The notes under the pieces were generated by a model. That model did no database searches, was not told where the DNA came from, and saw nothing but the letters and a program-made list of their open reading frames with translations. Of a DNA stretch of 64,000 nt, positions 1-11,873 are shown one piece after another. Numbering within the stretch: the first letter of the stretch is position 1; the number at the start of each line of letters is the position of its first letter. The position numbers and the translations under genes are program-made. This stretch comes from Epiperipatus broadwayi (lineage: Eukaryota > Onychophora > Udeonychophora > Euonychophora > Peripatidae): contig JAQFVV010006451.1 in the NCBI GenBank assembly GCA_028023455.1, positions 1,223,501 to 1,287,500 on the forward strand. The letters are read 5' to 3'.

Positions 1-54
1 TGCTACAAAAGAATTTAAACTATAATATTGCATTTAACGTTAAAATTTTAATTT

Positions 55-81
55 ATATATATATATAGAGAGAGAGAGAGA
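55..81. repeat. (TA)n/(GA)n microsatellite
   Basis: A short TA run passes directly into a GA run. It is a simple repeat with no coding content. Confidence 0.9.
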
Positions 82-824
82 CAATACTTAAAGAATACTT
101 TTTTTTTACTAAAACTCATTGTAGTTCAAAACATTTCTCAACAGCCTTTCATGTTTATCAAATAGCAAGTGGTAATGATTTGAACAATTTTTTATTCTTG
201 TTTTATTTTTTAGATAAAAATAACTAAATACTCACTTAATGAGTAGATGGTTGTCTAACATGACTGTATTTTGTTTATCTGAAAGAAAAGCCCTGAGCAT
301 GTTACATTCAGATTTAACTCCGATTACTGACATAGCATGTAGTAGGATAATCATTGTATTGTCGATCCTTCCATATCATAAAATATAATTAATACAATTA
401 TTAAAGTTATTATTTAATATTATAAAAGGAAAATAATTTTTCTTTGAAAAATTAAATTATTTACCTTCACAATCACTGAAACCCTTGCATCCCATGGTTT
501 TCTTGATTTATAGATAGTATTTTCGTAAAATAATAAATTTTCTATCTATGGTATAATTAAGGCATCATATTATTTTTAATAACAAAGAAATCAGTTATGT
601 TTTGAAATCATTCTTTACATAAAACTTGCTTCTTAAAAAAGCAAAAATATTATAGATTTGTTTATTGCTGAGAAGTTTGTAAGAAATTTGAGCATCGAAA
701 ATAAAAAAAAATGTGTTGTTATATCTTCAGAAAGAGCCACAATCCCATTGCACTAATAAGGGAATATGCACATAAATGAAAAAATGTGGGTAATTTAGTC
801 TTCAAGTTGTGAAAGGAAGGCATA
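82..824. other. AT-rich DNA, nothing recognised
   Basis: No credible exon, RNA gene or structured repeat was seen here; the sequence is A/T homopolymer-rich on both strands. Confidence 0.6.
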
Positions 825-1001
825 GAAAATATTAGGCAACTGTTAATTGAATGTAAAAACCTGCAAGCAGATAGGATACAAATAATGAAGTTGTGGAAGA
901 ATAAATATAAACAAGGTGATTATACAGAAAATGGGTTCTTGAGTTTTATGCTGGGTTTGGGAAAAGATAAGGAAGATTTAGATATAAAGGTCATGAGTTG
1001 A
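825..1001 (+). pseudogene. Possible LINE reverse transcriptase C-terminal scrap
   Basis: The plus strand reads open for about 59 codons ending at a TGA. It begins with a segment like IENIRQLLIECKNLQ, which resembles the post-RT motif of many non-LTR retrotransposons (a leucine-rich stretch, then E-C, then an arginine about eight residues on). A stop lies just upstream of the segment, and the sequence after the TGA reads open only in other frames. The stretch is less AT-rich and more purine-rich than its flanks. Family assignment is not possible from so short a piece, and it may be chance. Confidence 0.3.
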
Positions 1002-2680
1002 CAAAGATTTTGTTGTGGAAATGAAAATGGATCAGGATAGAGAAGAATATGGGAAAAACTTAGGGTGGGGAAGGAAAAGGAAGGTAACGTGGCTCTGGAC
1101 ATAGTGATTGGAAGATTCCTAAAGTTGAAAAAGGAGAAGTCATAGTGCTTCACATGGCATCACATCACATAATGTAGTTGTGCTATGCTTGGCTTTAGTG
1201 TCATACTTCAGAAGTTACAGTAGATTATAAATGTTTTCACTGCAACTGTCAAGAGATTGCATAGATATTATTTGCTTCAAGTTAATAAATACTAAGATTA
1301 TTTCAAATAGAACTCTAACTTATTAATCTTTGTCTAAATTGAATGCTAATTTTCAACCTAAAATAATGTGAATAAGATCATGTTACACTACTCTTTTGAT
1401 GTTCTAAATTTTAAAAGGTTTATTGTGCAAATAATTGATAAGCAAATATTTCCCATCAAATGGTTGGGATAATGGGACGAATGTCAAACACAATTTTTAA
1501 AGCAATTATCCAAATAAAATCATTTTATAATAAAATTTTGTTTATATTCGTAAATAGTCAATAATTAGTCAAACTTACGTTAGACACCCAAAAAGCAGAA
1601 AGTTTTTCTTGGAAGAGAATTTGTTCTTTTTTTAAGTTTACTGTTGATTATAATAAAACTTTTAAAGCAATCTATCAAAATTACTTTTAATAATTTCAAT
1701 TGTTGCATTTTAAAACTTTAATTATATATATATGACTTTATTTCATTTAATAATGTAATTAAATTTTAATATAAAAAATATAATTTTAAATTTAATTGAA
1801 ATTAAAACATTTTGCTAACATTGAAAGGAGGCTGTTTCGTATCTGAAATATATTGTAATGTGATATATTATAATAAAAATTAATTGAGAATACATGGACT
1901 GGACAAAACCATAGGTATACACGCCATTTGTTTTTGTTTTTTTGTAGAAGAAAACTGAAAATACATCAACTATATTGTTTTTTCATATTTCTGAAAAATC
2001 TTTTGACAAGAAGAAAATGTTGGTTTTACAACTATTATTGAAAAAAAATAGCAAATCTGAATTTAAAAAGTGTCAAATTTTTGAACTCGAGCATTTGCAA
2101 CCAAAACTACCAAATAATTTTATGCATTAAGATAGATAATTATAAAAGTAATGATTGAAATTAATAAAAACAAAATAATTAGAAATTTGTTTTTACTGAG
2201 AATTACATAATATTACCAGTCACCAATTTAACTTACAGTTAACATTTTATGCTTTACAAATAAGAAACACATAAAATACCATTATTGAATATAATAAATT
2301 AATCGATTTCATGAATGATTTAGCATAGTTGTAAAATAACAAGACCAAAGCTAATTACATAAGCGAAGCACCTAAGTTATTCAGGCAACACATTAAAATG
2401 GATAATAAGATTAGACATTATACTGATAATAAATACATAATAAATATATTTATTTATTACATTTTTTTTTCCTGTTACATTCATTGTTTTGATTAGTAGA
2501 CTCTTTTAAATAAGCATATTCAATAATTTTAAAATGCACATTTTTAAGGCTTACCATAGGTGCCAAAATTAATCACTGAGGCCATAGACAATGACAAGAA
2601 GTAAAGTGTCCTGTAACAAAGCTCAGCATATAACATCTCACACTTAGATATCATATGCCCTTTTAATTAGTTAATCACCC
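1002..2680. other. AT-rich DNA, nothing recognised
   Basis: No supportable gene was found. Short open frames here are chance products of AT-rich sequence. Confidence 0.6.
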
Positions 2681-3200
2681 AAATTGAAATTTTTAGTATC
2701 TATATAAACATATTGGACCATAGAGAAAGGTGGATAACCACCTTTATTGTAAAAAAATGGTATTGTTTAGGCATCATATTGAGATTCTTGATTATTATTG
2801 ATATTTGTATTAAGTTTTCACTGCTTTTAGTTTTTACTTTTATAAACCTATTTAACTTTGAACATTATTAGCTTTATTATTTAAGAAATACATAATTTCA
2901 GTGGAATTTGAAATTTATAATTGACTATTTGTTAATATGCTTTCGGAACAAGTTATATTAGCCTGTTGAATGAGGTTTATTTAAACTTTTTTGAATTAAT
3001 AATTTCACTCTCTGTAATAAAGTTGCAATTTTTAATGTCTATATAAACATATTGAACTAAAAATAAAGGTACATATCCAATTTTGTTGTAAAAAAGAAGG
3101 TTGCCTTGACAACAGATTGAGATTGTTGATTATTAATGATCTTGGGATTGTTAAAAGTGTTGACTGCTTTTGTGTATTTAACATTACTATTATATATATA
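2680..3200 (+). repeat. Repeat family A, two diverged copies in tandem
   Basis: Two copies (about 2680-2830 and 2955-3200) share phrases such as CTATATAAACATATTG, TTGTAAAAAA and GATTGTTGATTATTA in the same order. A third copy lies at 28560-28800. The second and third copies also share the upstream phrase GGTTTATTTAAAC-like followed by AAGTTGCAAT. No coding potential is seen. This is a dispersed non-coding repeat of unknown class. Confidence 0.65.
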
Positions 3201-3292
3201 TATATATTATCAAACCTTTTAATATAATAATTAAAAAAACAAGTCATATTTAACATGACATTACTTTTATAAGCTTGTAGTTACAAAAATGC

Positions 3293-3463
3293 AATACAGA
3301 GAGCGTACCAATAGCTCAAACAAGCTCTTAATTAATAAGTGCAGTATGAGCTCAAAACCAGTTGGTCTGGAGATGAGAGTATTCTGGATAGATTTCAAAT
3401 ATTTTTCCATACCGCACTTATTAATTAAGAGCTTGTTTGACCTATTGGTACGTTCTCTGTATT
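3293..3463. repeat. Inverted repeat, 56-bp arms
   Basis: The arms at 3293-3348 and 3408-3463 are nearly exact reverse complements around a 59-bp spacer. Both contain GAGCTTGTTTGA or its complement and a TTAATTAAT core. The open frame that crosses it is an artefact of the palindrome. It fits a short MITE or snap-back insertion. Confidence 0.85.
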
Positions 3464-4279
3464 ACCTTTTAATATATTATATACAGTACATTTTTGAGTC
3501 AATTTTTAATCAAAAGGTGTACCACACAGTTTTTTTCATATATACAAATCCTTTATTGTGATCAAAACTATACATTTAGAATAAAATGCTATTACAGAAA
3601 ATGTTATTTATTATTAATCTTTTGCATGGTTTTACTATAAATGTCCTGTTGGTCTTGCATGCAGGCTGAAATGACTTTAATTGTAAGAATCTTAAACCAT
3701 GAAAATATAAGCTTTTAATAATTTCAATGAGTAAAACACATTTAGATAATAAGACTTTAGTTATAACTATTATTTCTAGAAGTCAGATGCAATCAATAGT
3801 TGGGAAAAAAATATTTTTCAAGAGAAAAGACACCTGTGCATTTGCACATCATAGGCAGTTGCTGACAATGATTCTGGCAGAAAAATAAATTTTATTTTGT
3901 GTTTATTTTATACTTTTATTTTTGTAAAATTGTAGAATATTTATATATTAATTCTGGATTAACTCACAGCATTTTTTGGTACTATATGGTGGTGCTTTTG
4001 ACACCAGCTTAAATTTACTTCCTTGTATCAACAGATTATACTGTTCAAGTGTCAGTTTTACATTCACCTGTTGGTAAAAACTGGAACTAATATTGATTTT
4101 TAAAATTAAAAAAAATTTTAAGATTTAAATATCACACAAAGAATCTAATATAAAGAAATTGAATATGCTGCTGATTTGTAGTTATTTTGCTCTCAAAGTA
4201 GCCACTGCATTTGCAAAGAAATCAAGTCATACTTCACATGACTTAATTTAATAAGCTTTTACTATAAATGTTATATAAT
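3464..4279. other. AT-rich DNA, nothing recognised
   Basis: No gene, RNA or organised repeat could be supported in this stretch. Confidence 0.6.
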
Positions 4280-4530
4280 AAGCTTTAATAGCTTTTACAA
4301 GATTTTTCAAATATCTCTATCCCAGTGAGGTGCTAGGATATTCAGACATTAGATGTCAGAATATCCTAATGCCTTACTGAGGAAAGCCAAAAGCTAGAAT
4401 CTGGTCTGGGGAAGGTATTCAGACATTAGAAGTCTGAATAACCTAGCACCTCACTGAGGAAAGCCAAAAGCTAGAAACCAGGTTGGGGATAGAGATATTC
4501 GGAAAAGCTTGTTAAGAGCTATTAAAGCTC
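4280..4530. repeat. Nested foldback with two tandem hammerhead-like cores
   Basis: Outer arms of about 45 bp (4280-4323 and 4485-4530) are inverted copies. Inside are two tandem modules. Each has a hairpin built on TATTCAGAC and its complement, followed by the shared phrase CTGAGGAAAGCCAAAAGCTA. CTGAGGA at 4377-4383 and 4454-4460 fits the hammerhead CUGANGA box, and GAAT (4397) or GAAA (4474) follows at the right distance. The first module has lost the A after GAA; the second appears to lack the base expected at the cleavage position. The same phrase occurs, better preserved, on the minus strand at 8799-8840. Confidence 0.7.
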
Positions 4531-5715
4531 AATCTTGAAATAAAAATTTATATTTTCCATAGTTTGTTTATAATTATGATTTATTTTTGAAAAATATTTC
4601 TAAAATACTTATTGTTTTGGCAATAGTATAATGATTAGACTAAGATTTTATTTAAAAATCATTTGTGTTTCAGAATACAAGTGAAGAAAATGGTAATAAC
4701 AGAAAGTAGAATGATGTGATTGGCTGAAAAATGAATGTGTTTATTATCAGTGCAACTAATGTTTTTTTTATTTGTTAAAAATTATAATTAATTGCTAAAA
4801 TTTTAAAACATAACTTCATTGCTTTATGTAGTCTTTATAAAAATTCATTTGCATATTAGTAGTTCAAATATATTTTATATTGTTCTAAGACATTTTCTAC
4901 CAATTGTGGAATAGTTATATTTTTCAGTTTATTATATTTTATCTGTATTTCCAAAGTTGATACATTATTTTGATGAATAATTTTTATATTTATATTTCCA
5001 AAACATAATTTTGAAAATTGTGAAAATATAATGCATAATAAAGTTCATTATTAAAATAAAAAATTGGAACTTTAATCCAAATGTCATGTGATGTTTATAC
5101 TTAGCTTTTGTTTGCATTTTTATGACATCAAACAAAAAATACCTTTTATAAATAACTAAAATGTTGTTTTTTAAAATTGAAAAGTTAATTAAAGGCTTTT
5201 ATATTAACTTGCCCAGTCTTTGTTTCTAACTGTATTTCCACATTTTTGAATCCATTCCCATTTAGAATTCAAACTCACATTCTTATATTTCCCAAGAAAA
5301 CTCCTTAAAAACTTAGCTAACAGAAAAATTATATTTATAGAATAAAATTTTGTTAATATTGATTTCATTATTAAATTAATAAAAATAAAAATATATGTAT
5401 CTGATGGAAACATTACATTTGTAGAATAAAATTTTGTTAATATTGATTTAACCGAATCAAAAAGCGAATACATAAGTATTTTTATATAATAGATGATCAC
5501 ATGATATTTAAATTTAGAATTTGTTTGTTAAAGGGCACATTTTTTATTTTTATATCTTATTATTAAATTGTAATTACTGTCAGAATTTTTTGTAATTTTA
5601 ATCATTTTTTTAAAATAATATGTAAGTATAACTAAAAAATAAAATGTAGAAAAAGATTTTTAAAAATAATACTTTTATGTAAATAGCTGAATAAATAGTA
5701 GAAAAATAATAAAAG
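4531..5715. other. AT-rich DNA, nothing recognised
   Basis: Only low-complexity A/T sequence was seen. A short duplicated phrase (TAGAATAAAATTTTGTTAAT at about 5340 and 5420) is a local direct repeat with no evident function. Confidence 0.6.
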
Positions 5716-5766
5716 CGTTGGTGGCATAGTGGTTAGCATAGCCGCCTGCAAGCTGTTTGAGGCCAT
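5716..5766 (+). repeat. tRNA-Gly-derived SINE, 5' head fragment
   Basis: The sequence opens with GCGTTGGTGGCATAGTGGTT, which matches the 5' half of an animal tRNA-Gly (acceptor strand, A box TGGCATAGTGG). Similarity stops after the anticodon region, so the B box and tail are absent. It belongs to the same family as the copies at 8.4, 17.3, 21.4, 34.4, 34.5 and 53.4 kb. Confidence 0.75.
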
Positions 5767-7235
5767 AGAAATCAGAAAGGTGTCAAATATTTTTATGAAA
5801 TGACACAGTATGTTTTTCAGTCGATTATTTTGTTAATTTTCTACTTTTTAATCAACTGTTTACATAAAAAAGCATTATTCAATTTTTTTTTTACATATTA
5901 TTTTTAGTCAAACAAGATTATTTTTATTTTTAGGACTTATGATTTTAATAAAACGTATTGAAAACAATGATTTGATTAAGAATAAATTGTTTTTCATTAA
6001 ATATCTTTTTTTATACGCTGAAACTGATTATGAAATAATTTTTTTTTGTTTGTATATTTAATTTTTATGACTATTTGACTTTTTAAATCTATATTTTAGT
6101 GAAATCAATTAAAAATATAAGAATTTGATTAAGTGTTTTTTATTGAAAAATACAGTTGAAGAAAAAATATGAAAAATATTAAAATAAACCAATTAGAACC
6201 GTGAATGTGTTCTAAATAAATAAATTAAGAAGTTAATATGAGTCTATTCTCAATATATATACTGGATGACTATTGATATATGATATTCTTTCACTAATGG
6301 TAAAAGTTACAATATATTACAGTTATATTTTTTATAAGAAACACATTTGACTGAGCCAGATTACACGATACAGTATTTAAACTCCAGATAAATATATATA
6401 GATGTGTTTTACATCTTAGATTTATTTCTTAATTTCTAAGATTATTAAAAATATTATAAAATGAATTTAGCCACTCATGTTAAAAACGTCATTGCTAATC
6501 AATGTTATTGACTAAAGTTGCTTCAGACAAGTTATTTCTTAACTTATTACTGTTGAGTGCTTTTTAAAATTATTTCTTAGAGACATTTTAATTATAAAAG
6601 AAATTACACCAATATTTCTAAGCTGTTTTATTTCAAATAAAAAATAACAGACAAATATCATAATACGTTTTATTTGCTAATTTTATTATAATATTTTTTA
6701 TGTTTCTTATATATTCCGTTAATATTGAAGAATTACATGATTCCAACATTCAGTTTGTCTCGGGAACAAACTCTAACCGCTCTACTCCAGTTCTGCTATC
6801 TATTGTTAATGTGAGAAATTAATAGATGCTAAATGGTAGGGTTTATTAAATCCCTATCCAATTCAATTTAATAAATATCCCAGACTACTTTTTGACAATC
6901 TTAGACCTGAATAGTGCACTGGTAATTTTTGAATCTAATAGATTTTTTATATACTTGCCCCCTTTTATTTTTTATATGTTAACAAGACACTATTGTGAGT
7001 TTAAACTTTTCACTGACAAAGTCTGGAATATCAGTATGACAGTACTGGAAAGAACTTATAACAATAATAAACAGCCACTCAAAAATGAGTAAGATCATTT
7101 TATCTCCAAAAACAAAGAAAAGAAAAAAAAGAAAGAAAAAACTACTTTAGAAATGAGATTTGCAGTAAGTCTACAAACCAATCTGTGAAATACAAATACA
7201 TCCACATATAAAACATGCATGTTCCATTTTCTGTT
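5767..7235. other. AT-rich DNA, nothing recognised
   Basis: No coding or RNA feature could be supported. A purine-rich run lies near 7100-7140. Confidence 0.6.
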
Positions 7236-7707
7236 TCATCATCATCATCAAACATTATCAATCCACTATAGGATGAAGGTCTCTCCAAGTTCAATCCATC
7301 TTCTCTGATCTTTAGCTTCTCTTTCCCACATTACCTCTGCACACTTTCTTATTTCATCCATCCATCTCACATGTGGTCTCTTTCTGGGTCTTTTACAATC
7401 TCTTGAAATCCAGTTTAAGATTTCAATTTTCCATCTATTATCATCTCTTCTAGAAATATGTCCAGTCCAACTCCACTTCAGTCTTTTAATTTTTTCAATG
7501 AGGTCAGTAACACCTGTTTGTTCTCTTACCTATATATTGCATTTTTGAGCTCTTCTTCTTACTCCCAACATGCATTTCTCCATACTTCTTTGAGTGGTTT
7601 GAAGTCTCCGTATTGCTCTTTTATTAAGTGACCAAATCTCAGATCCATAAGTAAGAACTGGTAAAACACATGTATTAAAAAATTTCCTTTTCAAACACAT
7701 AGTTATT
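7236..7707 (-). mobile_element. RTE-type LINE 3' fragment (copy 1)
   Basis: On the minus strand this is the C-terminal end of an RTE-clade endonuclease-reverse transcriptase. It aligns throughout with the better copy at 56775-57951, which encodes the post-RT phrases HIARR, DNRW and LGE...QW. Its 3' end is a (TGATGA)n tail (CATCAT on the plus strand, 7236-7250), a usual RTE terminus. Stops and frameshifts are frequent, so it is dead. Its 5' end is truncated at about 7707, exactly where another LINE 3' end begins. Confidence 0.8.
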
Positions 7708-8388
7708 GTATTATGATTTTTAGTTTCTCTGCAGAAAACTTTTCTTTCTGAAATAATTCAATACCATGTCTAATTGTAATTATCCAATTTATTCTATTCT
7801 CTTTTTTACTTTCCCAATGGAAGTAACTGTCACTGCACTTTTTAGAGTCTTTGAGATAATCTATATAATGTGGATGAGGTCTACCACCCCTTTGAAACCC
7901 TATTCAAGTCATCATAAAACACCATTTAGGACGATTTTCATTGTTCATTTGCTTTACATGTCCAATCCAATGAAGGTGTTATTTTACAATGGTGGACTCA
8001 CTAGTATCCCATTCTGCAAGCTGAAGAAGATATTGATTGATTTTATGATCTTGCTATTGTATTTTTGAAATTTTACAATGTCCTTAAATGAAACTATTCT
8101 AATGCTTTATATTGCAACAATAGGATGACTAAATTTTAAATCCATACAATAAATTAGGTAAAATAACAGCTTTATATACAGCTAAGTGGTTATTTTCTTA
8201 TGATGACATATTCTATATTTTAACATGTTAAAAGCAGCAGTAGCACTTTCAAGTCTCTGTTAAATCTCAGCAACTAAGTACATCTTTCTATTTGTAAAAC
8301 TACCAAAGTAGGCAAACTGGTTTACATCCTCAAGTTATTAATTGTCCAAATAGAATATAACAAGAATAGACACTTGTACAGTTTTTAT
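7708..8388 (-). mobile_element. Second LINE, RT C-terminal relic
   Basis: Minus-strand translation across frames gives FAYFGS, then AVILPNLLYG and the terminal segment HYIDYLKDSKKCS with HWESKKEN and GIELFQKEK. This order (YLGS box, ILPNLLYG, then K-D-x-L-K...W-E...R) is that of the C-terminal region of a class of invertebrate non-LTR retrotransposons distinct from RTE. Several stops and at least two frame changes interrupt it. The RTE copy next door is inserted at, or has truncated, its 3' end. Confidence 0.7.
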
Positions 8389-8390
8389 CT

Positions 8391-8493
8391 TTTTTTTCAT
8401 GTGTCAAAGCATTGGCCAGAAAGTGAACCTGTAAACCCGGAACAACTGCTTGTAAGGCAGCTGTGCTGACCACTTGGCCACTGGTGCTTGACA
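8391..8493 (-). mobile_element. tRNA-Gly-derived SINE
   Basis: The minus-strand SINE has a tRNA-like head with an A box (TGGCCAAGTGG) and a degraded B box, a short tail GACACATGAAAA and an A run. Flanking direct repeats ACTTGTACAGTTTTTATCT (8372-8390) and ACTTGTAGTTTTTATCT (from about 8495) are the target-site duplication, differing by two bases. Confidence 0.85.
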
Positions 8494-8694
8494 AACTTGT
8501 AGTTTTTATCTATAGAGATTTTCACTGCTAAAAAGATAATAAATATTTATTTTCTGTAATAACAAAGATCAATTGTTAAAAATATAATGTTAGAGAAATA
8601 TACTATAGTTGCAACACGGTTATAGTACAGTTTGAATACTATTATTTTAAAGCCATTGTTTGTTTATTATTTTCTGATTTGAAAAAAAAGCAGG

Positions 8695-8905
8695 CAAAAC
8701 GCTCCATACAGTAGTGCCACCCAGTGCAAGCCAGAGTAATCAATGGATGTCAGAAGGATTGTGCATTAAATCTCTATCTAGTGCCTACTCATCCTATATC
8801 CCCAGACTAGTTTCTAGCTTATGGCTTTCGTCAGTGAGGAGTTTTGGATCTGAGAGCACTGCACCTAGAAATGGTGATCATGTGATGTTTAGTAATTCAA
8901 TCTAT
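8695..8905 (-). repeat. Repeat family B with hammerhead-like motif
   Basis: The block shares GCCAGAGTAATCAATG, ATCTCTATCTAGTGCCTACT and TGGTGATCATGTGATG with copies at 17581, 33774 and 48764. On the minus strand, 8840 to 8799 can fold as a hammerhead: UCCUCA pairs with UGGGGA (stem I), then CUGACGA, a weak AGC/GCU stem II with an A.A opposition at its base, GAAA, and stem III AC-UA-GU followed by C, so the cleavage triplet would be GUC. The stem II base is not canonical, so activity is uncertain. Confidence 0.65.
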
Positions 8906-10367
8906 TACTTCTAGTGCTCAAATATATGTGACCACCTCAGCGGCTGATTTTATTTTAAAGGTTATCTTTTACCCTCTAAGCGAGAAATAATCATTGCATT
9001 ATCTAAAGTGAATAAAAATGTTTTTAATATGATTAATTAAGGTCAGATCAAATTTGCAAAACATAGATATGTTTTTGAAACGACTAATCTTTTAAACTCA
9101 CCTCGTTATCTTATTAATGTTATAAATATTTTATTTTTTGTTTACAAAGTGATTATTTCTAAGAGGAAAAAATATTTAATATTTATTAAAATTAAAGATT
9201 TTAATTTATTTCTTGTCAGGCAAGAGATAATGATTGTAATGAGATGTTTTCAGAAGGATTATCAATTAATCATTAATTTTTTGGAAACATTGCCTTAATC
9301 TTACATTTTGCAATCGTTTCCTGTTAAATAACTCTCTTTTTGAAAGTAGAAAAAAAATGTTATAATGAATGGAAGTTATGTACTTGTTAAATAGTCAGTT
9401 GCATTCAATCTTTTTAACAACACTTCATTGTATCCTTAAACTGCTAAAAACTCAATCACTGCATTATATCATTGCCCTACACATATATAGAAGAATGATA
9501 GACTCTGGATCCATGGATCATGGTTCCAGATTATTATTTTCACTACTTCTATGAAATTCGAAGCAATAAACCATTGTATTTAAGATACAAAACTTGAATT
9601 GAAATCTAGAAGGGCTTTTTTAAAGTTGATCTAAAAATTTCATAAAGTTAGACATTTTTTATAACATATTTTTAAAAAAGTGCAACTTTTTATCTAGTAT
9701 CTCTTTTTCTATATATAAATGAGGGTTTATGGACAAGAGGTAACATATCTGTCTACTATGATTATGATCTGTGGTGTGAATGGAAGATAAATGAAATTAA
9801 TTCAAGGAACTTAGGATCTTTCTCTCAGGTCTTTGCCCTTTAGCTAACGTAGATAAACAATCAACTTTATTAATAAATGGGTAATGGAAACTTTACTCAA
9901 ACTATCCAGAAGCTCTTTGAAAATCCTCTTCCATAATCTATAAATTAAAAACCTACTTTTTAAACACTTTCACATAAACTGTTATGGCATTGTAAAAATA
10001 TATTCAAATACTATAATTTCTCTAGCATAGTAGCAATTAAAGAATTTGAATTGATAAAACAGATCAAAATTTATAATTGCTGATATGCTAAAGAGTTTGC
10101 CTGCTTTTTTTAAAGTAATAGATTGAACTTTGATTTAAAAACTGTTAACTCTTTAGACCAATCATCGACCATTATGTTAATCTACACTGGCAAAAAATTA
10201 TTATTATTTTTTTAAAATTGGTTAATTGTATGATTTATTGGTCAGGAAGTCTCATAATAAAATATTTCATTTTTTTAGCCATGCATCCCTTATTTAAATT
10301 TTATTGTAAACCGGTCATAAACCTAAAAATTCAGAACATGTACTTTTACTATACATAAAATTTTATG
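8906..10367. other. AT-rich DNA, nothing recognised
   Basis: The only open frames are short and unlike any family I know. No organised repeat was seen. Confidence 0.55.
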
Positions 10368-10935
10368 AACAATCCTCACTTCTCAGATAAGATTAAAAAT
10401 ATCAAGTAGTTGGTATCAGGACCCTGTTAACAGTTCACTATATTTCATTAAGTCATTCTCATGAATGATATGATTGATTTCTATCCATGTTTAATACCTT
10501 GTGATAGGATCAACAATCATTACACTGTAGATATGCATTTTCATGTTTTTTTTGTTTTTATCAATTCAACTCTTCACCTCAACTTGACCATATCATAACC
10601 ATTCACCAACACAGAAATTAAGATAATTTTCCCCACTAAGCATGCTTTTTGAAAACAATCTTCATTTCCTCAAGTGAGACTAGGTATTAAATACCTGAAT
10701 TTCCATGACTATGTTGACAGATCAATATTATTACACACTCTCACACAAGGTAAAAACTGATTTCCATCCACTTTTAATATCTTATGGAAAAATAAACAAT
10801 CATTGTACTATAGATATATATTTAAAATTTTTTGGGTGAAAGGATATGAGGGCATCTCTCATCTCAATTCTCTACATCACAACCATTAGAGCAAAAAATC
10901 AGACCTAGAAAACATTTGCATTCAATGAATAGTGT
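10368..10935 (+). repeat. Diverged tandem repeat, about 284-bp unit
   Basis: Two units start at about 10368 and 10652. Aligned phrases recur at the same spacing: ACAATCCTCACTT/ACAATCTTCATTT, TTCTATCCATG/TTCCATCCACT, ACAATCATTACACTGTAGAT/ACAATCATTGTACTATAGAT and CATAACCATT/CACAACCATT. A third partial copy is at 30930-31220. Non-coding. Confidence 0.75.
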
Positions 10936-11464
10936 GAAAAGAGAAAGTGTTTTCCTTTTGTATATTCAATTTTCTATTATTAAACCTGACTACTGTAAGA
11001 TGTGAGACGAATTTGGCAGATAGTTTTATGGATCTTTTGATTTTCAAGTAATATTTTTTTTGACCTGGGAAAAATGTTTTTATTGTATTTGTAAATAATT
11101 TTAATATATTTATTATATGTGTTGCTTATGCAATCTATTGTAGCTTTTCATAAAGTTCACAATCATCCTTCACTGTTTCATTTTATTTTATTGGGAACAT
11201 TTTGAAAGCATGGCCATAGAGTCTGCTGTATTGATGCCATCTGTATGTGTCACTTATACATATAATGTTTTCATTGTTTTTCCACATGAAAAACAAGTAC
11301 TGTTTTTCTTCAATTTTTAATTATCTATGACTAATATTAATTGAGATAGGCACTAATTCTTTATATCATTTTCAACTTTCTCTACTTGAGAAGTCTCCAG
11401 ATTATTATTATACACAGAAAAGTATGCACATTAAAAAGATACATTTTAAATTATTACAGTATCT
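10936..11464. other. AT-rich DNA, nothing recognised
   Basis: No feature could be supported. Confidence 0.6.
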
Positions 11465-11873
11465 ATTAGCCATTAAGCTAATGCACATGCGCTTATATAT
11501 ACATAGCACTATATAAAATAAATATCTTATTTACATATGTTTAATTTCAAATAAGAATGACGTATTGTAAATTCTAGAAAATTTCACAAGCATCATTCAT
11601 TCAGGCATAGTAAAGGTAATTTAAAGTGATTGTTTAACATCTTCACGCTCTCATTTTCAAATGCTTAAGATTTGCCCATACATAAATATTTGGGTTGAAA
11701 AGATAGATGATTCATTCTTCCTTTCACAAAGACTTTATCTTGTGTTTGGAAAGTGAGAGTATTCATTTATAGTTAAAAATCCACAAAGTGCATGTGCATT
11801 AGTTTAATGGCTGATTATTAATATTACAGTTTATAATACATAGTGCTATATAAAATAAATATCTTATTTACAG
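11465..11873. repeat. Inverted-repeat block with about 36-bp direct repeats
   Basis: The phrase GCACTATATAAAATAAATAT (11505 onward) recurs as GTGCTATATAAAATAAATAT (11844 onward) within a near-identical 36-bp direct repeat. Next to it, GCCATTAAGCTAATGCACATG (11470) and GCATGTGCATTAG (11789) are in inverted orientation. The pattern suggests a small inserted element with flanking duplication, now diverged. Confidence 0.55.

Noticed and set aside
7766-8068. 100-codon plus-strand frame
   Set aside because: It is antisense to the LINE C-terminal relic, which has the recognisable motifs.
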